Of a DNA stretch of 64,000 nucleotides, positions 1 to 8,244 are shown in pieces. A program made the translations under genes and the position numbers. Below the pieces are notes generated by a model. The model did no database searches and was not told the DNA's origin. It saw nothing but the letters and a program-made list of their open reading frames with translations. Each line of letters begins with the position of its first letter. The first letter of the stretch is position 1. Source of the stretch: Pseudarthrobacter sp. NamB4 (GTDB lineage Bacteria; Actinomycetota; Actinomycetes; Actinomycetales; Micrococcaceae); the NCBI RefSeq assembly GCF_005796185.1, contig NZ_VAHM01000002.1:186001-250000 (forward strand). The letters are read 5' to 3'.

Positions 1-1167
1 CAGCTGCAGCCGTTGGTGCATGACTGGGACCGCTGGGCCAAGCCGGCAGCCTGGCTGCCGAATGGTTCCGGCCTCCTGGTAACAGCGGACGACGACGGCG
101 CGGTGCCGGTTTTCCGGATCAGCGTTCCGGCCGGTGCGGCTGAAGTAAGCGTCACCCGGGTGACGCGCGACGCCGCGGCTTACACCGACGTCGTGGTTTC
201 TCCCGATGGACGCCACGCCTATGCCCTCCGCAGCTCGTATGAGTTCCCGCCCGAACCTGTCCGCATCGACCTGCTGACAGGTGAGGTGACGCGCCTCCTT
301 GCTCCGGCAGAACGGCCCTCCCTCAGCGGCACGCTGGAGCGGATCGCGGCCACGGCTGCAGACGGATCCCGCGTCCCCGCCTACCTTGCGCTTCCGGACG
401 GCGCCTCTGCGGAGGCTCCGGCGCCGATGCTGCTCTGGATCCACGGCGGCCCGCTCGGCTCATGGAACGCCTGGACCTGGCGCTGGAACCCGTGGCTGCT
501 CACAGCGAAGGGCTACGCCGTACTCCTGCCTGACCCGGCGCTCTCCACCGGCTATGGCCAGAACTACATCCAGCGGGGCTGGGGCGCCTGGGGCAATGCA
601 CCCTTCTCGGACCTCATGGCCGTGACCGACGCGGCCGCTGAACGTCCGGACATCGACGCGGAGCGCACCGCCGCCATGGGCGGCTCCTTCGGCGGCTACA
701 TGGCCAACTGGGTGGCCGGGCAGACGGACCGCTTCAAAGCCATTGTGACCCACGCGGGCCTCTGGGCCCTCGACCAGTTCGGTCCCACCACTGACGCTTC
801 CCAGTACTGGCTGAAAGAAATGACCGACAAGATGGCGCTGGAGAATTCCCCGCACCTCCATGTCGAAAAGATCAGCACCCCCATGTTGGTCATCCACGGC
901 GACAAGGACTACCGGGTACCCATCGGTGAAGGCCTGCGTCTCTGGTACGAGCTCCTGTCCAAGTCGCAGCTTGCTGCTGACCAGGACGGCCGCACCCAGC
1001 ACCGGTTCCTCTACTTCCCGGACGAGAACCACTGGATCCTCCAGCCGCAGCATGCCAAGGTCTGGTACGGCGTCGTGGAGTCCTTCCTGGCACGGAACGT
1101 CCTGGAGCAGGATATGCCTCTCCCTGTTGAACTCGGACTCCAGGCACCCTCGGCTTGGTCCGGCTGA
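1..1167 (+). CDS. S9 family peptidase (prolyl oligopeptidase type), C-terminal part
   Basis: The reading frame is open at the window edge, so the N-terminal beta-propeller is mostly outside. About 388 residues are visible: the end of a propeller (SPDGRHAY blade motif) followed by an alpha/beta-hydrolase domain. The nucleophile elbow GGSFGGYM places the catalytic serine codon at 685-687. The acid is in HGDKDYRVP and the catalytic histidine in DENHWIL near the C-terminus. The HGGP oxyanion motif is present. This is the triad order of acylaminoacyl or dipeptidyl peptidases that cleave short peptides in the cytoplasm. The exact substrate cannot be read from the sequence. The gene is followed directly by an inverted-repeat element and a dead permease gene. 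Confidence 0.9.
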   Translation, partial: QLQPLVHDWDRWAKPAAWLPNGSGLLVTADDDGAVPVFRISVPAGAAEVSVTRVTRDAAAYTDVVVSPDGRHAYALRSSYEFPPEPVRIDLLTGEVTRLLAPAERPSLSGTLERIAATAADGSRVPAYLALPDGASAEAPAPMLLWIHGGPLGSWNAWTWRWNPWLLTAKGYAVLLPDPALSTGYGQNYIQRGWGAWGNAPFSDLMAVTDAAAERPDIDAERTAAMGGSFGGYMANWVAGQTDRFKAIVTHAGLWALDQFGPTTDASQYWLKEMTDKMALENSPHLHVEKISTPMLVIHGDKDYRVPIGEGLRLWYELLSKSQLAADQDGRTQHRFLYFPDENHWILQPQHAKVWYGVVESFLARNVLEQDMPLPVELGLQAPSAWSG

Positions 1168-1176
1168 CTCCGGCTT

Positions 1177-1299
1177 GGAGGCTGGGCCATTTACCGCGTG
1201 CTGCTCCTTCATCCCCACTGGCATCCTCGCCGCGCAAGCGCGGCCAGGGAACCCTGCCAGCGTGGGCCCTAAGCACGCTACAAAAATGTCCCAGCCTCC
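1177..1299. repeat. Short element bounded by 16-bp inverted repeats
   Basis: GGAGGCTGGGCCATTT at 1177-1192 and AAATGTCCCAGCCTCC at 1284-1299 are inverted repeats matching at 15 of 16 positions, 91 bases apart. A further direct copy of AATGTCCCAGCC lies at 1339-1350. No transposase is present. Ends carrying several copies of one short motif are known in some insertion sequence families (for example IS21), so this may be the relic of an end or a MITE. That origin is inference only. The remaining bases between the peptidase stop and 1397 hold no recognisable gene. Confidence 0.5.
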
Positions 1300-1397
1300 T
1301 TCGCCTCTTGCCCGCTGTCGCCAAGGCGTGGGCAGCATAATGTCCCAGCCCTTTTGTCTCGCCAGCGCGCCTCGTGGGTTGCGGCTTGGGGGTAGGG

Positions 1398-2446
1398 CTA
1401 GGGAGCGTCTACTGTTTGCGCTCGGGCGTTCTGGTCGTTCGGCCGGCCTTTTTGCCCGCGGCCGTATTTGTAGTGGAAGTAGGGGTAGCACGCGCCCACG
1501 AACGGTGATGCTGTGTTGCCGCCTGCCCGAATGAAGTTCCGGCGGTGAAAAATGTGCTGCCGTGATGGACATCCAGACGCCCACCGTGGCGAAACCCGCG
1601 ATGGAGACGAGCACCAAATAGACCGTGGTGGGAGCAACCACGCTGGGATAAGGGAAGCCAGGCTACCCAGCATGCTGACGCACAGGGCAAGTATCGGAAT
1701 ACCCCGCTTCGTCAGCTTTCCGAGAGCTTTAGGCGCGTGCCCTTCATCCGCGAGGGAGAAAAGCACCCTGGTACAGGAGAAAAGACCACAGTTACCGGCT
1801 GACAAAAGAGCCGTGATGATCACAAAATTCATGACGTCAGCAGCGTAGGGAATGCCTAGTTGGGAGAAGACGGTGACGAAGGGGCTTTCCTGCAGGGAAG
1901 CGTCCCCGTAGGGCGCGGTACTCGCGATGACCGCAATCGCACCCACAAAGAAAATCAGGAGCCGAATAACGGTGGTGCGCATTGCCTTGGGGATATTTAC
2001 GGCAGGACTTGCGGTTTCCCCTGCCGCTACGCCAATGAGCTCTGAACCGGAAAAGGCATATAAGACGGCAAGCGTAGTGATAAGGACTCCGGTAATGCCG
2101 TTGCGGAAGAGCCCCTGTGATGTCACGAGGTTCTCTCCCAGGCCCGGATAACCATCGTGGGCAAGGGGGTGAAAACCCATCAGCGCTGCGCCGCCGAGAA
2201 CTATCAAGCCAACCACTGCGCTGACTTTGATCAGCGCGAACCAGAATTCCGATTCCCCAAAGACGCGGGAGGAAATCGCATTCAGGGTAAACAGGACCGC
2301 AGCAAAAGCAGGCACCAAATCCACACGTCGACGTCCGGAAACCACCTCTCCATCAAAAGCCCGGCTGCCGTGAACCCGGGACCCATCGCGACGGCCCAGC
2401 AGAGCCAAAAGAGCCAGGCGGTGGCGAAACCGGTAGCCGGCCGATC
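1398..2446 (-). pseudogene. Amino-acid permease (APC family) remnant, multiply frameshifted
   Basis: Three reading frames on the minus strand join into one APC-type permease. From about 2443 to 2312 one frame reads [16 protein letters not shown] and [12 protein letters not shown]. From about 2308 the next frame continues [17 protein letters not shown] and runs to about 1650. A third frame then reads APTTVYLVLVSIAGFATVG, and the second frame returns after the run of A at 1546-1551 with FHRRNFIRAGGN. At least three single-base indels are therefore needed. The first ~100 residues and the C-terminal membrane helices are missing. The surviving part is a typical amino-acid/proton symporter core, but the gene cannot make a functional protein. 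It lies beside the inverted-repeat element at 1177-1299. Confidence 0.85.
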
Positions 2447-2557
2447 GACCTTGCTGCGTAGATGTGGAAAGCGCCGGAGGACCGGATATGGTGAAGGAGC
2501 ATCACGCCGCGGCGTCTCCTGGGCGAAGCCAGGGCAAGGCCGAACTAGGATTGGCCT

Positions 2558-3067
2558 GTGACTGATTCCTTCCATATCCGTCCTGCCCGCACCAGCGATG
2601 TTTCCGCCATCAAGAAGCTCGTGGCGCCGCTGGCGGAGCAACGGATCCTGATGGCAAAGGAGACCGTGGCCTACTACGAGAGCCTTCAGGAGTTCCGGAT
2701 TGCAGAGTCCAGCGAGGGAGACGTTATTGGTTGCGGCGCACTGCACGTCATGTGGGAAGACCTCGCGGAAGTACGTACCCTGGCTGCCTCCGAGGACTGG
2801 CGGGGCAAAGGCGTGGGACACGTCCTGGTGGAGAGCCTGCTCGAAGAAGCCCGCGCGCTGGGCGTGGCCCGTGTCTTTTGCCTGACGTTCGAGGTGGACT
2901 TTTTCAAGCGCCACGGCTTCGAGGTCATGCCCGACCAGTCTGCAGTAGATCCCGTGGTCTACTCCGAGTTGCTCCGTTCCCATGATGAGGGCGTTGCCGA
3001 GTTCCTGGACCTGGCAAGGGTCAAGCCCAACACCCTGGGCAACACCCGCATGATCAAGGTGCTGTAG
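2558..3067 (+). CDS. argA: Amino-acid N-acetyltransferase (GNAT, N-acetylglutamate synthase type)
   Basis: The 169-residue GNAT protein starts at GTG with [10 protein letters not shown]. The acetyl-CoA loop is in [14 protein letters not shown] (Q/RxxGxG/A type, near residues 85-98), followed by [17 protein letters not shown], the beta6-alpha4 part typical of the stand-alone GNAT ArgA of actinobacteria such as Rv2747. The expected reaction is acetyl-CoA plus glutamate (or glutamine) to the N-acetyl form, the first step of arginine synthesis. No arg genes are adjacent, as is usual for this form. The length fits the family. Substrate assignment rests on family resemblance. Confidence 0.75.
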   Translation: MTDSFHIRPARTSDVSAIKKLVAPLAEQRILMAKETVAYYESLQEFRIAESSEGDVIGCGALHVMWEDLAEVRTLAASEDWRGKGVGHVLVESLLEEARALGVARVFCLTFEVDFFKRHGFEVMPDQSAVDPVVYSELLRSHDEGVAEFLDLARVKPNTLGNTRMIKVL

Positions 3068-3196
3068 CGGCCCACTGCCCGGAAGCACCGCCGCTGGTGG
3101 GAGAGGCATTGCGGCCCCGGGAACCTACCGCTGTCCAGCCTGCCGGTAGTAGGGTCAGAGTGACATTCTCCAGGAACCAGAGCCAGGAGCACCGCG

Positions 3197-4198
3197 ATGA
3201 AAAAACTGATTAACGATCCCCGGGCCGTTGTCGAAGAATCTGTCCAGGGCTTCGGCCTCGCCCACGCCAACTTGGTAACCATCAGCACGGACCCCACGTT
3301 CATCACCCGCAAGGACGCGCCGGTGAGCGGCAAGGTCGGGCTGGTCTCCGGAGGGGGCAGCGGTCATGAACCGCTGCACGCCGGCTTCGTGGGGCGGGGC
3401 ATGCTTGACGCCGCCGTGCCGGGGGCGGTGTTCACCTCGCCGACGCCGGACCAGATCCTTCCGGCAACACTCGCCGTTAACGCCGGCGCCGGCGTCGTAC
3501 ACATTGTGAAGAACTACACGGGTGACGTCCTGAACTTCGAGACGGCGGCCGAACTTGCGGAAGCCGAGGGCGTCAGCGTCCGCACCGTGCTGGTGAACGA
3601 CGACGTTGCCGTGGAGGATTCGCTGTATACCGCGGGGCGCCGCGGCGTGGGCGGCACCGTGCTGGTGGAAAAGATTGCAGGTGCGGCCGCAGAGAGGGGC
3701 GATGACCTGGAAGCGGTGGCCGCCGTCGGCGAGCGGGTCAACGCGAACGTGCGCACCATGGGCGTGGCACTGTCCGCCTGCACTGTCCCCCACGCGGGCA
3801 CACCGAGCTTCGACCTGGCCGAGGACGAAATCGAAATCGGCATCGGCATCCACGGGGAGCCTGGCAGGCACCGCATCCCCATGGAGAACGCCGACGGCAT
3901 CACTGACCGGCTGCTGGAGCCGGTTCTGTCTGATTTGGCAATTGCATCGGGGGACCGGGTGCTGCTGTTCGTCAACGGCATGGGTGGAACACCGTTGAGC
4001 GAGCTGTACATCATTTACCGGCGCGCGGCCCAGGTCCTGTCGGAGCGTGGAGCCAGCGTGGAACGTTCCCTGGTGGGCAACTACATCACGTCACTGGAAA
4101 TGCAGGGCTGCTCCATCTCTGTACTGCGGCTGGATGATGAACTGAGGGAGCTGTGGGACGCCCCGGTCCACACCGCTGCCCTCCGCTGGGGCGTGTGA
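3197..4198 (+). CDS. dhaK: Dihydroxyacetone kinase substrate-binding subunit DhaK
   Basis: The 333-residue DhaK binds dihydroxyacetone for phosphoryl transfer from DhaL-ADP. The conserved N-terminal GGGSGHEP motif gives His57. KNYTGD gives Asp110. GIGIHGEPG gives His219, the residue that forms a covalent hemiaminal with the substrate in the family. The start ATG at 3197 gives the usual MKKLINDP N-terminus. It is first gene of dhaKLM; its stop overlaps the dhaL start by one base (TGATG). No glycerol dehydrogenase or regulator is next to it. Confidence 0.95.
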   Translation: MKKLINDPRAVVEESVQGFGLAHANLVTISTDPTFITRKDAPVSGKVGLVSGGGSGHEPLHAGFVGRGMLDAAVPGAVFTSPTPDQILPATLAVNAGAGVVHIVKNYTGDVLNFETAAELAEAEGVSVRTVLVNDDVAVEDSLYTAGRRGVGGTVLVEKIAGAAAERGDDLEAVAAVGERVNANVRTMGVALSACTVPHAGTPSFDLAEDEIEIGIGIHGEPGRHRIPMENADGITDRLLEPVLSDLAIASGDRVLLFVNGMGGTPLSELYIIYRRAAQVLSERGASVERSLVGNYITSLEMQGCSISVLRLDDELRELWDAPVHTAALRWGV

Positions 4199-4827
4199 TG
4201 GCAGCGCTGGACGTGACCTGGGCGGTGAAGTGGCTGACGCTCTCCGCTCAGGCAATGGCAGAGCACCGGTCCTACCTGATCGAACTGGACCGCGCCATCG
4301 GGGATTCTGACCACGGGGAAAACATGGACCGCGGGTTCCAGGCTGTCCTGGACAAGCTGTCCGAGTCCCCGCCCGGGACGCCCGGGGCGGCGCTGAAGCT
4401 GACCGCGATGACCCTGATGTCCAAGGTCGGTGGGGCTGCCGGGCCGCTCTACGGCACGGCCTTCCTGCGTGCGGCCACCTCGCTGGGTGAATCCGCGGAG
4501 ATCGATCCTGCAGCCTTGGCCAACGCCCTGGCCGCCGCCCGCGACGGGATTGTGGCGCGCGGAAAGGCTGAACCCGGCGACAAGACAATGGTGGACGCAT
4601 GGACGCCGGCGGCAGAAGCGGCCCAAAAAGCGGCGGTGGACGGTGATGTCCTTGCGGTCCTGGTGGCCGCAGCCGAGGCCGCCGAAGCCGGCGCGGTGGC
4701 CACTGATCCCCTGGTGGCGCGAAAAGGCCGCGCCAGTTACCTGGGGGAGCGAAGCGCCGGACACCGTGACCCCGGTGCTGCCTCTTCCGCACTGATCCTC
4801 CGCGCAGCTGTGGGGGCCGCTGCGTGA
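4198..4827 (+). CDS. dhaL: Dihydroxyacetone kinase ADP-binding subunit DhaL
   Basis: The 209-residue all-helical DhaL keeps ADP bound as a phosphate relay between DhaM and DhaK. The metal-binding motif reads IGDSDHGENMDRG (Asp36 and Asp38); the usual form is GDGDHG, so one Gly is replaced by Ser. GDKTMVDAW and the C-terminal SAGHRDPGAASSAL match the family. An in-frame upstream start at 4153 exists but lies inside dhaK, and the ATG at 4198 gives the usual length. It is coupled to dhaK by TGATG and to dhaM by GTGA. Confidence 0.93.
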   Translation: MAALDVTWAVKWLTLSAQAMAEHRSYLIELDRAIGDSDHGENMDRGFQAVLDKLSESPPGTPGAALKLTAMTLMSKVGGAAGPLYGTAFLRAATSLGESAEIDPAALANALAAARDGIVARGKAEPGDKTMVDAWTPAAEAAQKAAVDGDVLAVLVAAAEAAEAGAVATDPLVARKGRASYLGERSAGHRDPGAASSALILRAAVGAAA

Positions 4828-5504
4828 CCGTCAGCATCGTAGTGGTCTCCCACAGTGAAAAGATTGCCGACGGCGCTGCTGAGCTTGCCGCCCAGATGGC
4901 GCCGGACGTGGAGGTGCTGACCGCGGGCGGCACCACCGACGGGAGGATCGGCACAAGCCTGGAGAAGGTCATGGCCGCGCTGGATAAGGCGGGCGGCGCG
5001 GGCACCGTAATCATTGCTGACCTGGGGTCTGCTGTGATGACGGCCGAGTCGGCGCTTGAGTTCGCAGAGAACCCCGGCGGTGTGCTGCTTGCGGATGCGC
5101 CGCTGGTGGAGGGGCTTGTGGCAGCAGCCGTCGCGGCGCAGGGCGGTGCCGACATGCAGGCCGTCAAGCTGGCTGCCGAGGCTGTTGGTGGTTCGCCCCA
5201 GGGACCGGAAGGCTCACCCGTGCAGACAGCAGGGGAAGGAGCCGGTCCGGATGCCACCGGGGATTTCGAGCTCGTCAACCAGGCGGGAATGCACGCGCGG
5301 CCGGCGGCGAAGATTGCGGGCGGCCTGTCGTCACTGGATGCGGAGGTGAGGGTCAACGGAGTGGACGGCGCCTCCATGACAGGTCTCATGACGCTCGCTG
5401 CCGGGAAGGGGTCGGTGCTGCATGTGGAGGCCTGGGGCGCCGACGCGGAACGGGCCGTGGATTATGTGGGCAACCTGGTGCAGGCTGGGTTCGGGGAGCC
5501 ATAG
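4824..5504 (+). CDS. dhaM: PTS-dependent phosphotransferase DhaM with fused HPr domain
   Basis: The 226-residue protein has two domains. Residues 1-125 are the EIIA-mannose-like DhaM domain with the phosphoacceptor His10 in VVVSHSEKI. A Pro/Gly-rich linker (125-145) follows. Residues 147-226 are HPr-like, with NQAGMHARPAAKI carrying His157. This chain passes phosphate from the PTS to DhaL-ADP. Enterobacterial DhaM also carries a partial EI domain, which is absent here, so general EI must serve it. The GTG start overlaps the dhaL stop (GTGA). Confidence 0.92.
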   Translation: MTVSIVVVSHSEKIADGAAELAAQMAPDVEVLTAGGTTDGRIGTSLEKVMAALDKAGGAGTVIIADLGSAVMTAESALEFAENPGGVLLADAPLVEGLVAAAVAAQGGADMQAVKLAAEAVGGSPQGPEGSPVQTAGEGAGPDATGDFELVNQAGMHARPAAKIAGGLSSLDAEVRVNGVDGASMTGLMTLAAGKGSVLHVEAWGADAERAVDYVGNLVQAGFGEP

Positions 5505-5585
5505 CAGGTGTGGCCGGCAGGCAAATCGCCCGCCGGCGGTGTGTTCCAGGGTGCCTGGCCCGCTCCTGCGAATATGCTCAATGCC

Positions 5586-5762
5586 ATGGAACGGCCCCAG
5601 CTCGAAGACAGCTCCACGGATATTGAAGTATTGGACGGCCAGACGTCCGTGGAGGAGCTGCTCGCCGACCTCGGTCTGGAATGGCGGCACGCTTCAGGAA
5701 CGCAGGACGCTGCAGTCGCAGCGGCTAAGGATGAATCTTTCGGCCAGCCGGCGCTGTTCTAG
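5586..5762 (+). CDS. Small acidic hypothetical protein
   Basis: A 58-residue product, MERPQLEDSS to FGQPALF, lies 81 bases after dhaM. An alternative ATG at 5574 would add four residues, and neither start has a clear ribosome-binding site. It is acidic, with a predicted helix SVEELLADLGLEW and no cysteine, signal or membrane segment. No family is recognised. Coding is supported mainly by GC3 and by absence of an alternative gene. Translation coupled to dhaM is possible but not shown. Confidence 0.45.
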   Translation: MERPQLEDSSTDIEVLDGQTSVEELLADLGLEWRHASGTQDAAVAAAKDESFGQPALF

Positions 5763-5776
5763 GGGTCACATAAGCC

Positions 5777-6265
5777 TCAGGTCCGTACATGCAGACCTTC
5801 GCCGTCCAGGAGGACTCCCGCGCTGAGGAACCGCCCGCACTGTTGCCCGAACGGATACTCGGCCTTGGGGCGGAAATCGACGTCGCGTAGCGGTAACGCG
5901 GCTCCGTCCGGGGCGGTTCCCGACGCCGTAACCGACATGGGCGATTCGGTCAGTGCTTGGAGCATCAGGATTCCCACCTTTGTGCCGTTCGGGGACGCCG
6001 TAGCGGAGCAGACGCCCTCAGCGCAGCCCTGGTCAATCGAGTCGCTCCCCGGCCGGAGCTCGACGTCATCCTCGCTGCAGGAGCCGTCCTGGCACGCCTT
6101 GAGATGCAGGACGTGGACCTCCTGCGCATAGCTGGCTGCAACTGTCACCGAAACGGCAGTAGCCTGCGCGATGGCAGGGCAGGGGGCCGCGCCCGGACCG
6201 GGCCCACAGGCGGAGGCGAGCCCCGCCGTCGTAATTGCTGCCAAGAGCAGCTGCAGCCTGCGCAT
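5777..6265 (-). CDS. Putative secreted lipoprotein
   Basis: The 162-residue protein begins with a charged start (MRRLQ), a hydrophobic stretch and the lipobox LASAC at residues 16-20, so the mature lipoprotein starts at Cys20. Four further cysteines in CQDGSC and CAEGVC suggest disulfides in an exported beta domain. No enzymatic motif was seen. It is 125 bases downstream of mutY on the same strand and may be co-transcribed. The function is unknown. Confidence 0.75.
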   Translation of the reverse strand: MRRLQLLLAAITTAGLASACGPGPGAAPCPAIAQATAVSVTVAASYAQEVHVLHLKACQDGSCSEDDVELRPGSDSIDQGCAEGVCSATASPNGTKVGILMLQALTESPMSVTASGTAPDGAALPLRDVDFRPKAEYPFGQQCGRFLSAGVLLDGEGLHVRT

Positions 6266-6390
6266 GCTTCAGCGTAGGGCGCCGGGGACAGGGACGGACC
6301 TGCCTGGCGTGAACTGATGCCCGCATTGTTATTGCCCCGAAGCCGATGGGCGCCAAAAAGAGACGCGGGAGAAGAGCCACCGAGGTGGCG

Positions 6391-7401
6391 TCAGGCCGGA
6401 AGCCGGTACCCGTCGTGGTGCATCTCTGCCAAGCCGTCGGCCAGCAGACCTGCCAGGGCACGCTCAAGCTGCTCCGGTGCCGAGTTGAGCCGGTGCAGCG
6501 CGGCCAGTGGTACGCCGATGCCTGCCGGCGCGAAGCCCAGGTCGGCAGGCTCCCGGTGGAACATCTCGGCCGGCACCGCCGTTTCGGCGAGCCGAAGCAC
6601 AGCCATCACGGCACCGCGGACCTGGCGGTCGGTGCCGTGCCACGCCTGGCCTTTCGGGACGTACGACGGCGGCGGCTCACCTGCCGCCCGCCACGCACAG
6701 AGGTCGTTGACCGGGCAGGCGCCGCACTTGGGCACCCGCGCAGTGCACAGGAGCGCACCCAGTTCCATGACCGCGGCGTTCCACTGGACCGAAGGGCTGT
6801 GGTCGGCAGGCAGGAGTGCTGCGGCCAGCCGCATCTCAGCTGCCGTGAGGGCCGGAGCCGGAAGGGCGGTGCCGGAGACCAGCCGGGCGTGCACGCGCCG
6901 AATGTTCGTGTCCACCACAGTCTCACGGCGGCCGTAGGCGAAAGCGGCCACGGCGGCGGCCGTGTAGCTCCCTACGCCCGGGAGGGCCAGCAGCTCCGCA
7001 TAGGTGTTGGGTACCCTGCCGCCGTGGTCTTCCGTGATGGCCACCGCGGCGCCGTGCAGCCGCAGGGCCCGGCGCGGGTACCCCAGCCGGCCCCACCGCC
7101 GGACCGCTTCGCCGGCTGGTTCTCCTGCCAGTGCCGCAGGGGTGGGCCAGCGTTCCAGCCACTCGTGCCAGACAGGGAGTACCCGGACCACGGGCGTCTG
7201 CTGCAGCATGATTTCGCTGACCAGAATGCCCCAGGGGGAACAGGTGGGCTCACGCCAGGGGAGCTTGCGGGCAGTTTCGTCGAACCACCCGTTGATGCGT
7301 CCGTGCAGCGTATCCAGTTGGGCTGTAACCGCGGCATGGCCGGGCACAACAGCGGCGGAGGAGGCTTCAGTATCGATGCCAACACTGTAATAGATGCGCA
7401 A
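6391..7401 (-). CDS. mutY: A/G-specific adenine glycosylase MutY
   Basis: It removes adenine mispaired with 8-oxoguanine. The HhH-GPD core is clear: catalytic Glu63 in SEIMLQQT, the helix-hairpin-helix LPGVGSYTAAA near 140-150, and catalytic Asp164 in VVDTNIRRV. The 4Fe-4S cluster ligands C219-x6-C226-x2-C229-x5-C235 are intact. The C-terminal region after residue 240 is short, about 95 residues, as is common in actinobacterial MutY. The ATG at 7401 gives about 30 residues before the core; a start further downstream is possible. It is transcribed divergently from the next gene. Confidence 0.93.
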   Translation of the reverse strand: MRIYYSVGIDTEASSAAVVPGHAAVTAQLDTLHGRINGWFDETARKLPWREPTCSPWGILVSEIMLQQTPVVRVLPVWHEWLERWPTPAALAGEPAGEAVRRWGRLGYPRRALRLHGAAVAITEDHGGRVPNTYAELLALPGVGSYTAAAVAAFAYGRRETVVDTNIRRVHARLVSGTALPAPALTAAEMRLAAALLPADHSPSVQWNAAVMELGALLCTARVPKCGACPVNDLCAWRAAGEPPPSYVPKGQAWHGTDRQVRGAVMAVLRLAETAVPAEMFHREPADLGFAPAGIGVPLAALHRLNSAPEQLERALAGLLADGLAEMHHDGYRLPA

Positions 7402-7492
7402 GTGCGGGCTGAAACAGGGATGTGATGAGAGCCTTAGTGCTGCGGCGGCGTGGTGGGCCAGCAGAAGCAGGGCCGTTCTCTAGCCTAGAAGG

Positions 7493-8200
7493 ATGGGCAG
7501 GCAAGGCGATTCATCAGCACGTGGCAGGACACCGGCATCCGGTTCCACCGCCGTCCGGAAGCCAAGCGCGGCGGTGTACCGCCGCCGCCGGCTCTTTGCG
7601 GGCGGTGCGCTCCTGCTGGTCATCGCGCTGATCCTCAGCGGCTTCGCCATCGCCGGCGCCTTCAACGGCAGATCCGAGCAGGCTTCGTCAACGGAGCCCA
7701 CTGCCGGCGCTTCAATCGCGACGGCGTCTGCCGGTCCTTCCGGCGGGCCGTCGCCTTCGGCTTCCCCCAGTGCAACTGCTGCCGTGACGCCCACACCGAC
7801 AGCAACGCCCAGCTGCAACCAGAACCTGATCACCGTTACCGCCTCCACAGACAAGCCTGCCTACGGGCCGGAGGAAAAACCGATGCTCACACTCAAGGTG
7901 ACCAACGGCGGCACCGCGCCATGCGAAGTCAACATCGGAACCTCCCAGATGGAGTTCCTGGTGACCAGCGGAGCCGACCGCATCTTCTCGTCGCGCGACT
8001 GCCAGGCAAAGAGCGAAGACCTGGTGAAGGTCATACCGGCCGGAGCCAGCGAAACCGCGAATTTTCCCTGGTCCCGTAACCGCAGCGTGGAGGGTTGCCA
8101 GCCGGTTGAAGCCAAGCCGGGCGGCGGCGGGGCCTACTACATTTTCACGGCAAAGCTCGGATCCAAGGCCAGCCCCAAGGCCGTCTTCCAGCTGAACTGA
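7493..8200 (+). CDS. Membrane-anchored hypothetical protein with exported C-terminal domain
   Basis: The 235-residue protein has a basic cytoplasmic N-terminus (YRRRR), one membrane helix at about 35-57 (LFAGGALLLVIALILSGFAI) and a Ser/Thr/Pro/Ala-rich linker (60-105). A C-terminal domain of about 130 residues with several cysteines carries an Ig-like beta pattern (ITVTASTDKPAYGPEEKP, LTLKVTNGGTAPCEVNIG). Similar Arthrobacter proteins are annotated only as hypothetical. An extracytoplasmic role is inferred from the topology. It converges with disA. Confidence 0.75.
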   Translation: MGRQGDSSARGRTPASGSTAVRKPSAAVYRRRRLFAGGALLLVIALILSGFAIAGAFNGRSEQASSTEPTAGASIATASAGPSGGPSPSASPSATAAVTPTPTATPSCNQNLITVTASTDKPAYGPEEKPMLTLKVTNGGTAPCEVNIGTSQMEFLVTSGADRIFSSRDCQAKSEDLVKVIPAGASETANFPWSRNRSVEGCQPVEAKPGGGGAYYIFTAKLGSKASPKAVFQLN

Positions 8201-8244
8201 CAGCTGCCGGCTGCCGGTTGCGTTCGTGCTGTTGCGGTTGCAAC

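Noticed and set aside
1177..1299. Inverted repeat as a terminator for the S9 peptidase
   Set aside because: The 91-base loop is too large for an intrinsic terminator.
460..1641. Long minus-strand frame of 393 codons
   Set aside because: It is mostly antisense to the S9 peptidase; only its first ~40 codons belong to the permease pseudogene.
6391..7401. MutY thought truncated
   Set aside because: The catalytic core and iron-sulfur ligands are complete; a short C-terminal domain is common in actinobacterial MutY.
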